A stretch of 64,000 nt of DNA from CAVPUA01 sp963828015 (GCA_963828015.1 CAWHCD010000004.1:868001-932000); one strand, 5' to 3'; positions 1 through 9,659 are shown, numbered from the stretch's first letter. Made by a program: numbers and translations. The notes: generated by a model not told the origin, from the letters alone.

Positions 1-1410
1 GCCTTCCTCGAGGGCAATGACATCCCGGTCGCGACGCTGAAGGCGGCGATCCGGCGGGCCACGCTGGCCGACAAGATCAACCCGGTCCTGACCGGCTCGG
101 CGTTCAAGAACAAGGGCGTGCAGCCCATGCTCGACGCCGTCATCGACTACCTGCCCTCGCCGCTGGACGTCGATCACGTCACCGGCACGCTGCAGGACGG
201 CGAGACGGTCGCCGAGCGCAAGACCGACGAGTCCGAGCCGCTGGCCGCGCTGGCGTTCAAGATCGCCACCGACCCGCACCTGGGCAAGCTCACCTTCGTC
301 CGCATCTACTCCGGCGTGCTCGAGAACGGCTCGCAGGTCCTGAACTCCACCAAGGACCGCAAGGAGCGAATCGGCAAGATCTACCAGATGCACGCGAACA
401 AGCGTGAGGAACTGCCCCGCGCCGGAGCCGGTGACATCATCGCCGTGGCCGGCCTGAAGCAGACGACCACTGGTGACACGCTGTCCGACCCGCAGAAGCC
501 GATCGTCCTGGAGTCCATGACGTTCCCGGCGCCGGTCATCGACGTCGCGATCGAGCCGAAGACCAAGAGCGACCAGGAGAAGCTGGGCGTCGCGATCCAG
601 AAGCTGGCCGAAGAGGACCCGACCTTCCGCGTGCACCACGACGAGGACACCGGGCAGACGGTCATCTCCGGCATGGGCGAGCTGCACCTGGAGATCCTCG
701 TCGACCGCATGCGGCGCGAGTTCAAGGTCGAGGCCAACGTCGGCAAGCCGCAGGTGGCCTACCGCGAGACGATCCGTCGCACGGTCGAGCGCGAGGACCT
801 CACCTACAAGAAGCAGACCGGTGGTTCGGGTCAGTTCGCCAAGGTCCAGGTGGCCATTGCGCCCCTGGAGATGGTTCCGGACGGCCCGAGCTACGAGTTC
901 GAGAACAAGGTCACCGGCGGTCGGATCCCGAAGGAGTTCATCCCGTCGGTCGATCAGGGCGCGCAGGAGGCCATGCAGTACGGCATTCTGGCCGGCTTCC
1001 CGCTGGTCGGGGTCAAGTTCACCCTGCTCGACGGTGGCTACCACGAGGTCGACTCCTCCGAGATGGCGTTCAAGATTGCCGGATCGATGGCGTTCAAGGC
1101 CGCGGCCCGCAAGGCCGACCCGGTCCTGCTCGAGCCGTTGATGGCCGTCGAGGTCACCACCCCCGAGGACAACATGGGTGACGTCATCGGCGACCTGAAC
1201 TCCCGCCGTGGCCAGATCCAGGCCATGGAGGAGCGCAGCGGTGCACGCGTCGTCAAGGCCCTGGTGCCCCTGTCGGAGATGTTCGGCTACGTCGGCGACC
1301 TGCGGTCCAAGACTCAGGGCCGGGCGAGCTACTCCATGCAGTTCGAGCGTTACGCCGAGGTTCCGTCCAACGTGGCCAAGGAAATCATCGCCAAGGTCAC
1401 CGGCGAGTAG
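1..1410 (+). CDS. fusA: Elongation factor G, 5' end outside the window
   Basis: EF-G is the cytoplasmic GTPase that drives ribosome translocation. The frame is open from base 1, so the gene begins upstream; 469 residues are visible against about 700 for the family, and the missing part is the G domain. The visible part matches domain II onward, including the domain III/IV block GMGELHLEILVDRMRREF and then VGKPQVAYRET. The ATG at 118 lies inside conserved protein and is not the start. tuf follows after 79 bp, so this is the 3' end of a str operon (rpsL-rpsG-fusA-tuf). Confidence 0.97.
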   Translation, partial: AFLEGNDIPVATLKAAIRRATLADKINPVLTGSAFKNKGVQPMLDAVIDYLPSPLDVDHVTGTLQDGETVAERKTDESEPLAALAFKIATDPHLGKLTFVRIYSGVLENGSQVLNSTKDRKERIGKIYQMHANKREELPRAGAGDIIAVAGLKQTTTGDTLSDPQKPIVLESMTFPAPVIDVAIEPKTKSDQEKLGVAIQKLAEEDPTFRVHHDEDTGQTVISGMGELHLEILVDRMRREFKVEANVGKPQVAYRETIRRTVEREDLTYKKQTGGSGQFAKVQVAIAPLEMVPDGPSYEFENKVTGGRIPKEFIPSVDQGAQEAMQYGILAGFPLVGVKFTLLDGGYHEVDSSEMAFKIAGSMAFKAAARKADPVLLEPLMAVEVTTPEDNMGDVIGDLNSRRGQIQAMEERSGARVVKALVPLSEMFGYVGDLRSKTQGRASYSMQFERYAEVPSNVAKEIIAKVTGE

Positions 1411-1489
1411 TAAGCCCCAAAGTCTCCAACAACATCACAACTAGTCGGCTCATCAGACCGGCGAATACCAAGAGGGAAAGGGATCCATC

Positions 1490-2686
1490 GTGGCGAAGGC
1501 GAAGTTCGAGCGGACCAAGCCGCACGTCAACATCGGCACCATCGGTCACATCGACCACGGGAAGACGACGCTGACAGCGGCCATCTCGCGCACGCTGCAC
1601 GACAAGTGGCCGGCGTTGAACCCGAACACCGAGGCCTTCGACCAGATCGACAAGGCGCCCGAAGAGCGGCTGCGTGGCATCACGATCTCGATCGCGCACA
1701 TCGAGTACCAGACCGAGTCGCGCCACTACGCCCACGTCGACTGCCCCGGCCACGCCGACTACATCAAGAACATGATCACCGGTGCCGCGCAGATGGACGG
1801 CGCGATTCTCGTCGTCGCCGCCACCGACGGTCCGATGCCCCAGACCAAGGAGCACGTGCTGCTCGCCCGCCAGGTCGGTGTGCCCTACATCGTGGTCGCG
1901 CTGAACAAGGCCGACATGGTCGACGACGAGGAGATCCTGGAGCTCGTCGAGCTCGAGGTGCGCGAGCTGCTCAACCAGTACGAGTTCCCGGGCGACGACG
2001 CGCCGATCGTGCGTGTTTCGGCGCTCAAGGCGCTCGAGGGCGACGCGGAGTGGGCCGAGAAGGTCCTCGAGCTCATGGCCGCCGTCGACGAGTCGATCCC
2101 GCAGCCCGAGCGCGAGATGGACAAGCCGTTCCTCATGCCCGTCGAGGACGTCTTCACCATCACCGGTCGCGGCACGGTCGTCACCGGCCGCATCGAGCGT
2201 GGTGTCCTGAAGGTCAACGAGACCGTCGACATCATCGGCATCAAGGAAGGCAAGCAGACCACCACGGTCACCGGCATCGAGATGTTCCGCAAGTTGCTCG
2301 ATGAGGGCCAGGCCGGCGAGAACGTCGGACTGCTGCTGCGCGGTATCAAGCGTGAAGACGTCGAGCGCGGGCAGGTCATCATCAAGCCCGGAACGACCAC
2401 GCCGCACACCGACTTCGAGGCCAACGTCTACATCCTGTCCAAGGACGAGGGTGGCCGGCACACGCCGTTCTTCAACAACTACCGCCCGCAGTTCTACTTC
2501 CGCACCACCGACGTCACCGGCGTGGTCACCCTGCCCGAGGGAACCGAAATGGTCATGCCCGGCGACAACACCGAGATGACGGTGGCGCTCATCCAGCCCA
2601 TCGCCATGGAGGACGGCCTGCGCTTCGCGATCCGCGAGGGCGGCCGCACGGTTGGTGCCGGTCGCGTCACCAAGATCATCAAGTAG
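1490..2686 (+). CDS. tuf: Elongation factor Tu
   Basis: EF-Tu delivers aminoacyl-tRNA to the ribosome as a GTP complex. The 398-residue length is normal. The G1 motif GHIDHGKTT is at residues 19-27, followed by DCPGH and NKAD. The start is GTG, chosen because the conserved N-terminus MAKAKFERTKPHVNIGTIGH begins there and a purine-rich site (gagggaaaggg) lies just upstream. It is the last gene of the str operon; a strong hairpin follows the stop codon and separates it from the S10 operon. Confidence 0.98.
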   Translation: MAKAKFERTKPHVNIGTIGHIDHGKTTLTAAISRTLHDKWPALNPNTEAFDQIDKAPEERLRGITISIAHIEYQTESRHYAHVDCPGHADYIKNMITGAAQMDGAILVVAATDGPMPQTKEHVLLARQVGVPYIVVALNKADMVDDEEILELVELEVRELLNQYEFPGDDAPIVRVSALKALEGDAEWAEKVLELMAAVDESIPQPEREMDKPFLMPVEDVFTITGRGTVVTGRIERGVLKVNETVDIIGIKEGKQTTTVTGIEMFRKLLDEGQAGENVGLLLRGIKREDVERGQVIIKPGTTTPHTDFEANVYILSKDEGGRHTPFFNNYRPQFYFRTTDVTGVVTLPEGTEMVMPGDNTEMTVALIQPIAMEDGLRFAIREGGRTVGAGRVTKIIK

Positions 2687-2689
2687 TGC

Positions 2690-2723
2690 GGTTCGGGTCG
2701 CGCCGTCCGGCGCGACCCGAACC
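2690..2723 (+). terminator. Hairpin terminator after tuf
   Basis: A perfect 15-bp inverted repeat (ggttcgggtcgcgcc / ggcgcgacccgaacc) with a 4-nt loop begins 4 nt after the tuf stop codon. No clear T-run follows (only cggcttta), so it may terminate through the hairpin alone, as many high-GC actinobacterial terminators do, or it may stabilise the 3' end of the tuf message. Confidence 0.7.
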
Positions 2724-2800
2724 CACGGCTTTACCGCTCCGGTCACAGACCGCGAGCTTGTTCCTGAACTACCGAACACAGTGAAGGTGAGTTAGCCACC

Positions 2801-3106
2801 ATGGCGGGACAGAAGATCCGCATTCGGCTCAAGGCCTATGACCACGAGGCCATCGACGCCAGTGCACGCAAGATCGTCGAGACGGTGACGCGTACCGGTG
2901 CCCGGGTAGTCGGGCCAGTGCCGTTGCCGACCGAGAAGAACATCTACTGCGTCATCCGCTCGCCGCACAAGTACAAGGACAGCCGCGAGCACTTCGAGAT
3001 GCGCACCCACAAGCGGCTCATCGACATCCTTGACCCGACGCCGAAGACGATCGACGCGCTCATGCGCATCGATCTGCCGGCCAGCGTCGACGTCAACATC
3101 CAGTAA
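2801..3106 (+). CDS. rpsJ: 30S ribosomal protein S10
   Basis: First gene of the S10 operon. The 101-residue protein has the family hallmarks KIRIRLKAYDH near the N-terminus and the SPHKYKDSREHFEMRTHKR loop. S10 sits in the head of the small subunit; the NusB-S10 role in antitermination is known for the family. The 114-nt leader from the tuf stop holds the tuf hairpin and probably this operon's promoter, which I could not locate with confidence. Confidence 0.97.
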   Translation: MAGQKIRIRLKAYDHEAIDASARKIVETVTRTGARVVGPVPLPTEKNIYCVIRSPHKYKDSREHFEMRTHKRLIDILDPTPKTIDALMRIDLPASVDVNIQ

Positions 3107-3118
3107 GCGAACAGGGAT

Positions 3119-3763
3119 ATGTCAAACGAACTCAAAGGCATTCTGGGCGAGAAGCTCGGCATGACCCAGGTCTTCGACGAGAACAACCGGATCGTTCCGG
3201 TCACCGTCGTCAAGGCCGGGCCGTGCGTGATCACCCAGATTCGCACCCCGGAGAAGGACGGCTACTCCGCCGTTCAGCTGGCCTACGGCCAGATCGACCC
3301 GCGCAAGGTGACCAAGCCGGTCGCCGGCCACTTCAAGGCCGCCGAGGTCACGCCCCGGCGTCACCTCGTCGAGCTGCGCACGTCCTCGATCGAGGGCTAC
3401 GAGGTCGGTCAGGAACTGACCGCTGAGGTCTTCGAGACCGGCAGCTTCGTCGACGTCAGCGGCACCACCAAGGGCAAGGGCACCGCCGGCGTCATGAAGC
3501 GCCACGGCTTCCACGGCCTGGGTGCCGGGCACGGCGTGCAGCGCAAGCACCGCTCGCCCGGTTCCATCGGCGCCTGTGCCACCCCTGGTCGCGTATTCAA
3601 GGGCGTCAAGATGGCCGGCCGCATGGGCCACGAGCGCCAGACCACGCAGAGCCTGCAGGTGCACAAGGTCGACGTCGAGCGCGGGTTGCTGCTCATCAAG
3701 GGTGCGATTCCCGGTCCCAAGGGCGGGCTCGTGCTCGTTCGTACCGCGGTGAAGGGCGGCTGA
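3119..3763 (+). CDS. rplC: 50S ribosomal protein L3
   Basis: L3 is an early-assembly 23S rRNA-binding protein near the peptidyl-transferase centre. The 214-residue length is normal. Visible family blocks are GILGEKLGMTQVFDE at the N-terminus, GKGTAGVMKRHGFHG in the central extension and RMGHERQTTQSLQVHKVD. The ATG is 12 nt after the rpsJ stop with a weak acaggga site. Second gene of the S10 operon. Confidence 0.97.
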   Translation: MSNELKGILGEKLGMTQVFDENNRIVPVTVVKAGPCVITQIRTPEKDGYSAVQLAYGQIDPRKVTKPVAGHFKAAEVTPRRHLVELRTSSIEGYEVGQELTAEVFETGSFVDVSGTTKGKGTAGVMKRHGFHGLGAGHGVQRKHRSPGSIGACATPGRVFKGVKMAGRMGHERQTTQSLQVHKVDVERGLLLIKGAIPGPKGGLVLVRTAVKGG

Positions 3764-3765
3764 CG

Positions 3766-4734
3766 ATGGCGCTTTCAATCACGCTGGCCGACCCGAGTTC
3801 GGACTCGGCCTCGAAGAAGAAGATCGACCTGCCGGCTGAGGTGTTCGACGCGCCGACCAACATCGCGCTGATGCACCAGGTCGTCGTCGCCCAGCTGGCC
3901 GCGGCCCGTCAGGGCACCGCGTCGACCAAGACGCGCGGCGAGGTCCGTGGTGGCGGCAAGAAGCCCTACCGCCAGAAGGGCACCGGTCGGGCCCGCCAGG
4001 GCTCCACGCGTGCCCCGCAGTTCAACGGCGGTGGCGTCGTGCACGGCCCGCAGCCGCGCAGCTATGAGCAGCGCACGCCCAAGAAGATGAAGGCGGCCGC
4101 CCTGCGCAGCGCCCTGTCCGACCGGGCCCGCAACGATCGCCTGCACGTCGTGACCTCGCTTGTCGAGGGCGACGTCCCGTCGACTCGCTCGGCCTCGGCG
4201 CTGCTCGCCAAGATCACCCAGTCGCGCAACATCCTGGTGGTCGCCGAGCGCAACGACGGCGCGACATGGAAGAGCCTGCGCAACCTCAGCGGGATCCACC
4301 TGCTCGAGCCGGGCCAGCTCAACACCTACGACGTGCTGATCAGTGACGACATCGTCTTCACCCAGGCCGCTCTCGAGCTCTTCCTTGCCGGTGCGCCCAA
4401 GGGCAAGTCGGCCACCGCGACCGCGAGCAGCGCTGAGCTGGTCGAGGCGATCGAGGACGTCGAGACCGATGAGACGCCCGACTACGGCCCGGACTCGCAC
4501 CTGCCGTTGAAGAACGGCAACGAGCCCAAGGGTTACCCGATCAAGGGCAACGCCGACTCGAACCTCTACCACGTTCCCGGCAGCGCGTTCTACGAGCGCA
4601 CGGTCGCCGAGGTCTGGTTCAAGACCGCCGAGGCCGCTGAGGCCGCGGGCTTCCAGTTGCCCCCGTCGCAGCGCGAAGCTGCCGTCGAGGACACCGACGC
4701 CGACAGCGACAGTGCCGAAGAAGGTGAAAGCTGA
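3766..4734 (+). CDS. rplD: 50S ribosomal protein L4 with an extra C-terminal domain
   Basis: Residues 1 to about 215 are ordinary L4, including the extended rRNA-contacting loop KKPYRQKGTGRARQGSTRAPQ. Usual L4 length is about 205-225 residues, but this one has 322. After an acidic linker (about 220-238) comes a compact segment (about 239-305) with GYPIKGNADSNLYHVPGS and TVAEVWFKT, then a second acidic tail. It resembles a small domain I recall at the ends of other actinobacterial ribosomal proteins such as L17, sometimes called a sunset domain; this is memory, not a search. The stop overlaps the rplW start (TGATG). L4 belongs to the large subunit; the role of the extra domain is unknown. Confidence 0.96.
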   Translation: MALSITLADPSSDSASKKKIDLPAEVFDAPTNIALMHQVVVAQLAAARQGTASTKTRGEVRGGGKKPYRQKGTGRARQGSTRAPQFNGGGVVHGPQPRSYEQRTPKKMKAAALRSALSDRARNDRLHVVTSLVEGDVPSTRSASALLAKITQSRNILVVAERNDGATWKSLRNLSGIHLLEPGQLNTYDVLISDDIVFTQAALELFLAGAPKGKSATATASSAELVEAIEDVETDETPDYGPDSHLPLKNGNEPKGYPIKGNADSNLYHVPGSAFYERTVAEVWFKTAEAAEAAGFQLPPSQREAAVEDTDADSDSAEEGES

Positions 4735-5021
4735 TGTTCGACGACCCACGTGACGTGCTGCTCGCTCCGGTGATCTCGGAGAAGAGCTACGGCCTGCTCG
4801 ACGGCAACAAGTACACCTTCGAGGTGCACCCCGATGCCAACAAGACGCAGATCAAGATCGCGGTCGAGAAGGTGTTCTCGGTGAAGGTGACCGGGGTCAA
4901 CACCCTCAACCGGGCGGGCAAGCGCAAGCGCACCCGGGCCGGCTTCGGCCGCCGCAAGTCGGTCAAGCGGGCAATAGTGACGCTGCGCGCCGGCGACCGT
5001 ATCGACGTGTTCGGGCAGTAG
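4734..5021 (+). CDS. rplW: 50S ribosomal protein L23
   Basis: A 95-residue L23, the protein beside the exit tunnel that docks signal recognition particle and trigger factor. Hallmarks are APVISEKSYGLLDGNKYTFEV and the basic loop RAGKRKRTRAGFGRRKSVKRA. The ATG shares one base with the rplD stop codon, implying translational coupling. Confidence 0.96.
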   Translation: MFDDPRDVLLAPVISEKSYGLLDGNKYTFEVHPDANKTQIKIAVEKVFSVKVTGVNTLNRAGKRKRTRAGFGRRKSVKRAIVTLRAGDRIDVFGQ

Positions 5022-5032
5022 GGAAGCAGACA

Positions 5033-5869
5033 ATGGGTATTCGCAAATACAAGCCGACGACGCCTGGGCGTCGTGGTTCGAGTGTGGCCGACTTCGTCGA
5101 GCTCACGCGTACCGAGCCGGAGAAGTCGCTCGTTCGTCCGCTGCACAACAAGGGCGGTCGCAACAACTCGGGCCGGATCACGACCCGGCACCAGGGTGGC
5201 GGCCACAAGCGCGCCTACCGGGTGATCGACTTCCGGCGCAACGACAAGGACGGCGTGCCGGCCAAGGTCGCCCACATCGAATACGACCCGAACCGCACCG
5301 CGCGCATCGCGCTGCTGCACTACGCCGACGGCGAGAAGCGCTACATCATCGCGCCGCGGCTGCTCAAGCAGGGCGACACGATCGAGAACGGACCCAGTGC
5401 CGACATCAAGCCGGGCAACGCGCTGCCATTGCGCAACATCCCGGTCGGCACCGTGATCCACGCGATCGAGATGCGTCCCGGCGGCGGGGCCAAGATCGCC
5501 CGCTCGGCCGGGGCCTCGGTCCGCCTGGTCGCCAAGGACGGGCCGTACGCGCAGCTGCGCATGCCCTCCGGTGAGATCCGCAACGTCGACGTACGTTGCC
5601 GGGCCACGGTCGGCGAGGTCGGCAACGCCGAACAGGCCAACATCAACTGGGGTAAGGCCGGCCGCATGCGGTGGAAGGGCAAGCGCCCGACCGTCCGCGG
5701 TGTCGCCATGAACCCGGTCGACCACCCGCACGGTGGCGGTGAGGGCAAGACGTCCGGTGGTCGCCATCCGGTGAACCCGAACGGCAAGCCCGAGGGCCGC
5801 ACCCGGCGTCGCAACAAGGCCAGCGACGCGATGATCGTTCGTCGTCGTAGCTCGAACAAGAAGCGCTAA
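5033..5869 (+). CDS. rplB: 50S ribosomal protein L2
   Basis: L2 binds 23S rRNA and is needed for subunit association and peptidyl-transferase assembly. The 278-residue length is normal. Family motifs include RNNSGRITTRHQGGGHKRAY and the C-terminal MNPVDHPHGGGEGKTSGGR, which holds the conserved histidine implicated near the catalytic centre. It follows rplW by 11 nt with a gggaagcaga site. Confidence 0.98.
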   Translation: MGIRKYKPTTPGRRGSSVADFVELTRTEPEKSLVRPLHNKGGRNNSGRITTRHQGGGHKRAYRVIDFRRNDKDGVPAKVAHIEYDPNRTARIALLHYADGEKRYIIAPRLLKQGDTIENGPSADIKPGNALPLRNIPVGTVIHAIEMRPGGGAKIARSAGASVRLVAKDGPYAQLRMPSGEIRNVDVRCRATVGEVGNAEQANINWGKAGRMRWKGKRPTVRGVAMNPVDHPHGGGEGKTSGGRHPVNPNGKPEGRTRRRNKASDAMIVRRRSSNKKR

Positions 5870-5883
5870 GAGGGATTGCTGAC

Positions 5884-6165
<282 letters not shown>

Positions 6166-6179
6166 TCACGGAGAAGCAG

Positions 6180-6572
6180 ATGCCAGCCAACACTGAAGAC
6201 GAGACGCGCACCGCGTTCGCGCGAGCGACGTATGTCCGCGTCACGCCGATGAAGGCCCGCCGGGTCGTCGACCTCATCCGCGGCATGGACGCCCAGCAGG
6301 CCCTCGGCGTGCTCAAGTTCGCCCCGCAGGCCGCGAGCGAGCCGGTCGCGAAGGTGCTTGCCAGTGCGATCGCCAACGCCGAGCACAACGTTCACCTGGA
6401 TCCGGAGTCGCTCATCATCTCGCGCGCCTTCGTTGACGAAGGCCCGACGCTCAAGCGTTTCCGCCCGCGTGCGCAGGGGCGCGCCTACCGCATCCGCAAG
6501 CGGACCAGCCACATCACGATCGAGGTCGAGAGCATCGATATCCCGGTCAACAAGAAGGGACGTACCCGCTGA
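6180..6572 (+). CDS. rplV: 50S ribosomal protein L22
   Basis: L22 lines the peptide exit tunnel; its beta-hairpin loop is where macrolide resistance mutations arise in the family. The 130-residue protein shows YVRVTPMKARRVVDLIRG and the loop PTLKRFRPRAQGRAYRIRKR. The ATG lies 14 nt after rpsS with a ggagaagcaga site. The stop overlaps the rpsC start (TGATG). Confidence 0.97.
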   Translation: MPANTEDETRTAFARATYVRVTPMKARRVVDLIRGMDAQQALGVLKFAPQAASEPVAKVLASAIANAEHNVHLDPESLIISRAFVDEGPTLKRFRPRAQGRAYRIRKRTSHITIEVESIDIPVNKKGRTR

Positions 6573-7471
6573 TGGGTCAGAAAGTAAACCCCAACGGGTT
6601 CCGCCTGGGCATCACCACCGACTGGAAGAGCCGCTGGTTCGCCGACAAGGAGTACGCCTCCTACGTCAAGGAAGACGTGGCGATCCGCAAGCTCATGTCC
6701 AAGGGCATGGAGCGCGCCGGCATCGCCAAGGTCGAGATCGAGCGCACCCGTGACCGGGTTCGCGTCGACATCCACACCGCCCGGCCGGGCATCGTCATCG
6801 GCCGCCGCGGCGCCGAGGCCGACCGCATCCGCGGCGAGCTCGAGAAGCTGACCGGCAAGCAGGTTCAGCTCAACATCCTCGAGGTCAAGAACCCCGAAGG
6901 TGACGCGCAGCTGGTCGCCCAGGGCGTCGCCGAGCAGCTCTCCAACCGGGTCAGCTTCCGGCGCGCGATGCGCAAGAGCATGCAGTCCGCGCTCAAGAGC
7001 CCGGGCGTCAAGGGCATCCGGGTGCAGTGCTCGGGCCGTCTGGGTGGCGCCGAGATGAGCCGTTCGGAGTTCTACCGCGAGGGCCGCGTTCCGCTGCACA
7101 CCCTGCGCGCGAACATCGACTACGGCTTCTACGAGGCCCGCACCACCTTCGGCCGCATCGGCGTCAAGGTCTGGCTGTACAAGGGCGAGGTGCCCACCGG
7201 CTCGCGGGCTGACCGCGAGGCCGCCGTGGCCGCCGAGGCGCTGCGCCAGCGTCGTGAGCGTCCGACCGGTGCGGCTCGTCCGCGCCGTTCCGGCTCGCAG
7301 GGCACGACCGGGGTCAGCACCGACGCCGGGCGCGCCGCCGCTGGTGGTCCCGAGGACGCGACCACCGACGAGGCTGTGCTCGAAGCCCCCGCGGTTGAAG
7401 CCGCTGTCGTCGAGGCCGCCGTTGTCGAGGCGCCGGTCGAGACACCCACCACCGAGAACACGGAGAGCTGA
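6572..7471 (+). CDS. rpsC: 30S ribosomal protein S3 with a long acidic tail
   Basis: S3 helps form the mRNA entry tunnel. The N-terminal MGQKVNPNGFRLGITTDWKS, the KH motif GIVIGRRGAEADRIRGELEK and the C-terminal domain up to RTTFGRIGVKVWLYKGE are canonical. At 299 residues it exceeds the common 210-280. Roughly the last 50 residues are a low-complexity Ala/Val/Glu tail with repeated VEA units (PAVEAAVVEAAVVEAPVE), probably disordered. Tails of this kind occur on actinobacterial S3. Confidence 0.97.
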   Translation: MGQKVNPNGFRLGITTDWKSRWFADKEYASYVKEDVAIRKLMSKGMERAGIAKVEIERTRDRVRVDIHTARPGIVIGRRGAEADRIRGELEKLTGKQVQLNILEVKNPEGDAQLVAQGVAEQLSNRVSFRRAMRKSMQSALKSPGVKGIRVQCSGRLGGAEMSRSEFYREGRVPLHTLRANIDYGFYEARTTFGRIGVKVWLYKGEVPTGSRADREAAVAAEALRQRRERPTGAARPRRSGSQGTTGVSTDAGRAAAGGPEDATTDEAVLEAPAVEAAVVEAAVVEAPVETPTTENTES

Positions 7472-7475
7472 CGTC

Positions 7476-7894
<419 letters not shown>

Positions 7895-7895
<1 letters not shown>

Positions 7896-8140
7896 TGGCG
7901 ACCAACCCCAGCGAGCTTCGTGAACTGCACGAGGACGAGCTCGAAACCCGGCTTCGTGAAGCCAAGCAGGAGTTGTTCAACCTCCGCTTCCAGATGGCGA
8001 CCGGACAGCTCGACAACAACCGGCAACTGCGCACCGTGCGCCACGACATCGCCCGGATCTACACGATCCTGCGTGAGCGTGAGCTCGGCCTGTCCGTTGC
8101 CCCGACCGAGGTAGATGCAAAGGAAGGTGTCGGGGCATGA
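7895..8140 (+). CDS. rpmC: 50S ribosomal protein L29
   Basis: L29 sits at the exit tunnel beside L23. The helical core ELHEDELETRLREAKQELFN and RFQMATGQLDNNRQLR are typical. It has 81 residues against about 60-70 usually; the extra part is a short C-terminal tail after RERELGLSV. The start overlaps rplP by one base and the end overlaps rpsQ by four (ATGA). Confidence 0.95.
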
Positions 8141-8406
8141 GCACTGACACGGGACGTACGAGCGACCGTAAGACCCGCGAGGGCCTGGTCGTCAGCGACA
8201 AGATGGACAAGACCGTTGTGGTCGCTGTCGAGGACCGGGTGAAGCACGCGCTGTACGGCAAGGTGCTGCGCCGCACCAACAACCTCAAGGCCCACGACGA
8301 GAACAACGAGGTGGGCATCGGTGACCGCGTCCTGATCATGGAGACGCGGCCGCTGTCGGCCACCAAGCGCTGGCGCGTCGTGGAAGTTCTGGAGAAGGCA
8401 AAGTGA
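8137..8406 (+). CDS. rpsQ: 30S ribosomal protein S17
   Basis: An 89-residue S17 that binds 16S rRNA early in assembly. The core KTREGLVVSDKMDKTVVVAV and the downstream DENNEVGIGDRVLIMETRPL are diagnostic. An ATGA overlap with rpmC and a GTGA overlap with rplN indicate coupled translation. Confidence 0.96.
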   Translation: MSTDTGRTSDRKTREGLVVSDKMDKTVVVAVEDRVKHALYGKVLRRTNNLKAHDENNEVGIGDRVLIMETRPLSATKRWRVVEVLEKAK

Positions 8407-8771
8407 TTCAGCAGGAGTCGCGACTTCGCGTCGCCGACAACACCGGAGCCAAGGAGATCTTGTGCATCCGGGTCATGGGCGGGTCCGGGCGTCGTTACGC
8501 CGGCATCGGCGACATCATCGTCGCCACCGTCAAGGACGCGTTGCCCGGCGCCGGCGTCAAGAAGGGCGATGTCGTCAAGGCGGTCATCGTCCGCACCGTC
8601 AAGGAGCGGCGCCGTCCCGACGGCAGCTACATCCGCTTCGACGAGAACGCCGCCGTCCTGATCAAGGCCGACGGCGAGCCGCGTGGCACGCGCATCTTCG
8701 GCCCGGTGGGTCGCGAGCTGCGCGACAAGCGGTTCATGAAGATCATTTCTCTCGCACCAGAGGTTTTGTAA
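8403..8771 (+). CDS. rplN: 50S ribosomal protein L14
   Basis: L14 forms an intersubunit bridge and is the binding site of the silencing factor RsfS. The 122 residues match the family exactly, with LRVADNTGAKEILCIRVMGG and FDENAAVLIKADGEPRGTRI. The GTG start sits within the GTGA overlap with rpsQ. The stop overlaps the rplX start. Confidence 0.97.
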   Translation: MIQQESRLRVADNTGAKEILCIRVMGGSGRRYAGIGDIIVATVKDALPGAGVKKGDVVKAVIVRTVKERRRPDGSYIRFDENAAVLIKADGEPRGTRIFGPVGRELRDKRFMKIISLAPEVL

Positions 8772-9088
8772 TGAAGATCAAGAAGGACGACGAGGTCGTC
8801 GTCATCGCCGGTAAGGACCGCGGCGCCAAGGGCAAGGTCCTCGCGGCCTTCCCCGAGACGGGCAAGGTCGTCGTCGAGGGCGTCAACCGGGTCAAGAAGC
8901 ACACCCCGCTGTCCACGAACGCCCGTGGCGCCAAGACCGGTGGCATCGAGCACGTCGAGGCCCCGATCCAGGCCAGCAACGTCATGGTCATCGACGGCGA
9001 CGGCCAGGCGACGCGTATCGGTTACCGCCGCGACGAGGAGACCGGTCGCAACGTCCGCGTCTCGCGTCGTTCCGGAAAGGACCTGTAA
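8771..9088 (+). CDS. rplX: 50S ribosomal protein L24
   Basis: A 105-residue L24, an assembly initiator protein. The KOW motif is visible (DDEVVVIAGKDRGAKGKV), then VEGVNRVKKHTP. The frame is open well upstream through rplN, but the conserved start MKIKKDDEVV and the TAATG overlap with rplN fix the ATG here. Confidence 0.96.
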   Translation: MKIKKDDEVVVIAGKDRGAKGKVLAAFPETGKVVVEGVNRVKKHTPLSTNARGAKTGGIEHVEAPIQASNVMVIDGDGQATRIGYRRDEETGRNVRVSRRSGKDL

Positions 9089-9657
9089 TGACTAGCACCG
9101 CGACCGCCACCGCCGCGCCGCGTCTGAAGGCCCGCTACCGCGCTGAGATCGTCCCGGCGTTGCAGGAGCAGTACTCCTACAGCAACCCGATGCAGGTTCC
9201 GGGCCTGGTCAAGGTCGTCGTCAACATGGGCGTCGGGGCCGCGGCTCGCGACTCCAAGCTCATCGACGGCGCGATCCGCGACCTGACCCTGATCACCGGC
9301 CAGAAGCCGCTCGTGCAGAAGGCCCGCGTATCCATCGCGCAGTTCAAGCTGCGCGAGGGCATGCCGATCGGTGTCAAGGTCACCCTGCGCGGAGATCGCA
9401 TGTGGGAGTTCGCCGACCGGCTGCTGTCCCTGGCCCTGCCGCGTATTCGTGACTTCCGTGGGCTCTCGGACCGCCAGTTCGACGGCAACGGCAACTACAC
9501 CTTCGGGCTCACCGAGCAGGCGATGTTCCTCGAGATCGACCCTGACTCGATCGACCGCCCTCGCGGCATGGACATCACGTTCGTGACCTCGGCCAAGACT
9601 GACGACGAAGGCCGTGCCCTGCTCCGGGCGCTCGGCTTCCCGTTTAAGGAGAACTGA
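9088..9657 (+). CDS. rplE: 50S ribosomal protein L5
   Basis: L5 binds 5S rRNA and contacts P-site tRNA. The 189-residue protein has NPMQVPGLVKVVVNMGVGAA, ITGQKPLVQKARVSIAQFKL and FDGNGNYTFGLTEQAMFLEI. The first 12 residues (MTSTATATAAPR) are a variable extension. TAATG overlap with rplX. Confidence 0.97.
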   Translation: MTSTATATAAPRLKARYRAEIVPALQEQYSYSNPMQVPGLVKVVVNMGVGAAARDSKLIDGAIRDLTLITGQKPLVQKARVSIAQFKLREGMPIGVKVTLRGDRMWEFADRLLSLALPRIRDFRGLSDRQFDGNGNYTFGLTEQAMFLEIDPDSIDRPRGMDITFVTSAKTDDEGRALLRALGFPFKEN

Positions 9658-9659
9658 GC

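Noticed and set aside
1397..2779. Long open frame antisense to tuf (460 codons)
   Set aside because: A shadow produced by high-GC codon use; no family resemblance and full overlap with a highly conserved gene.
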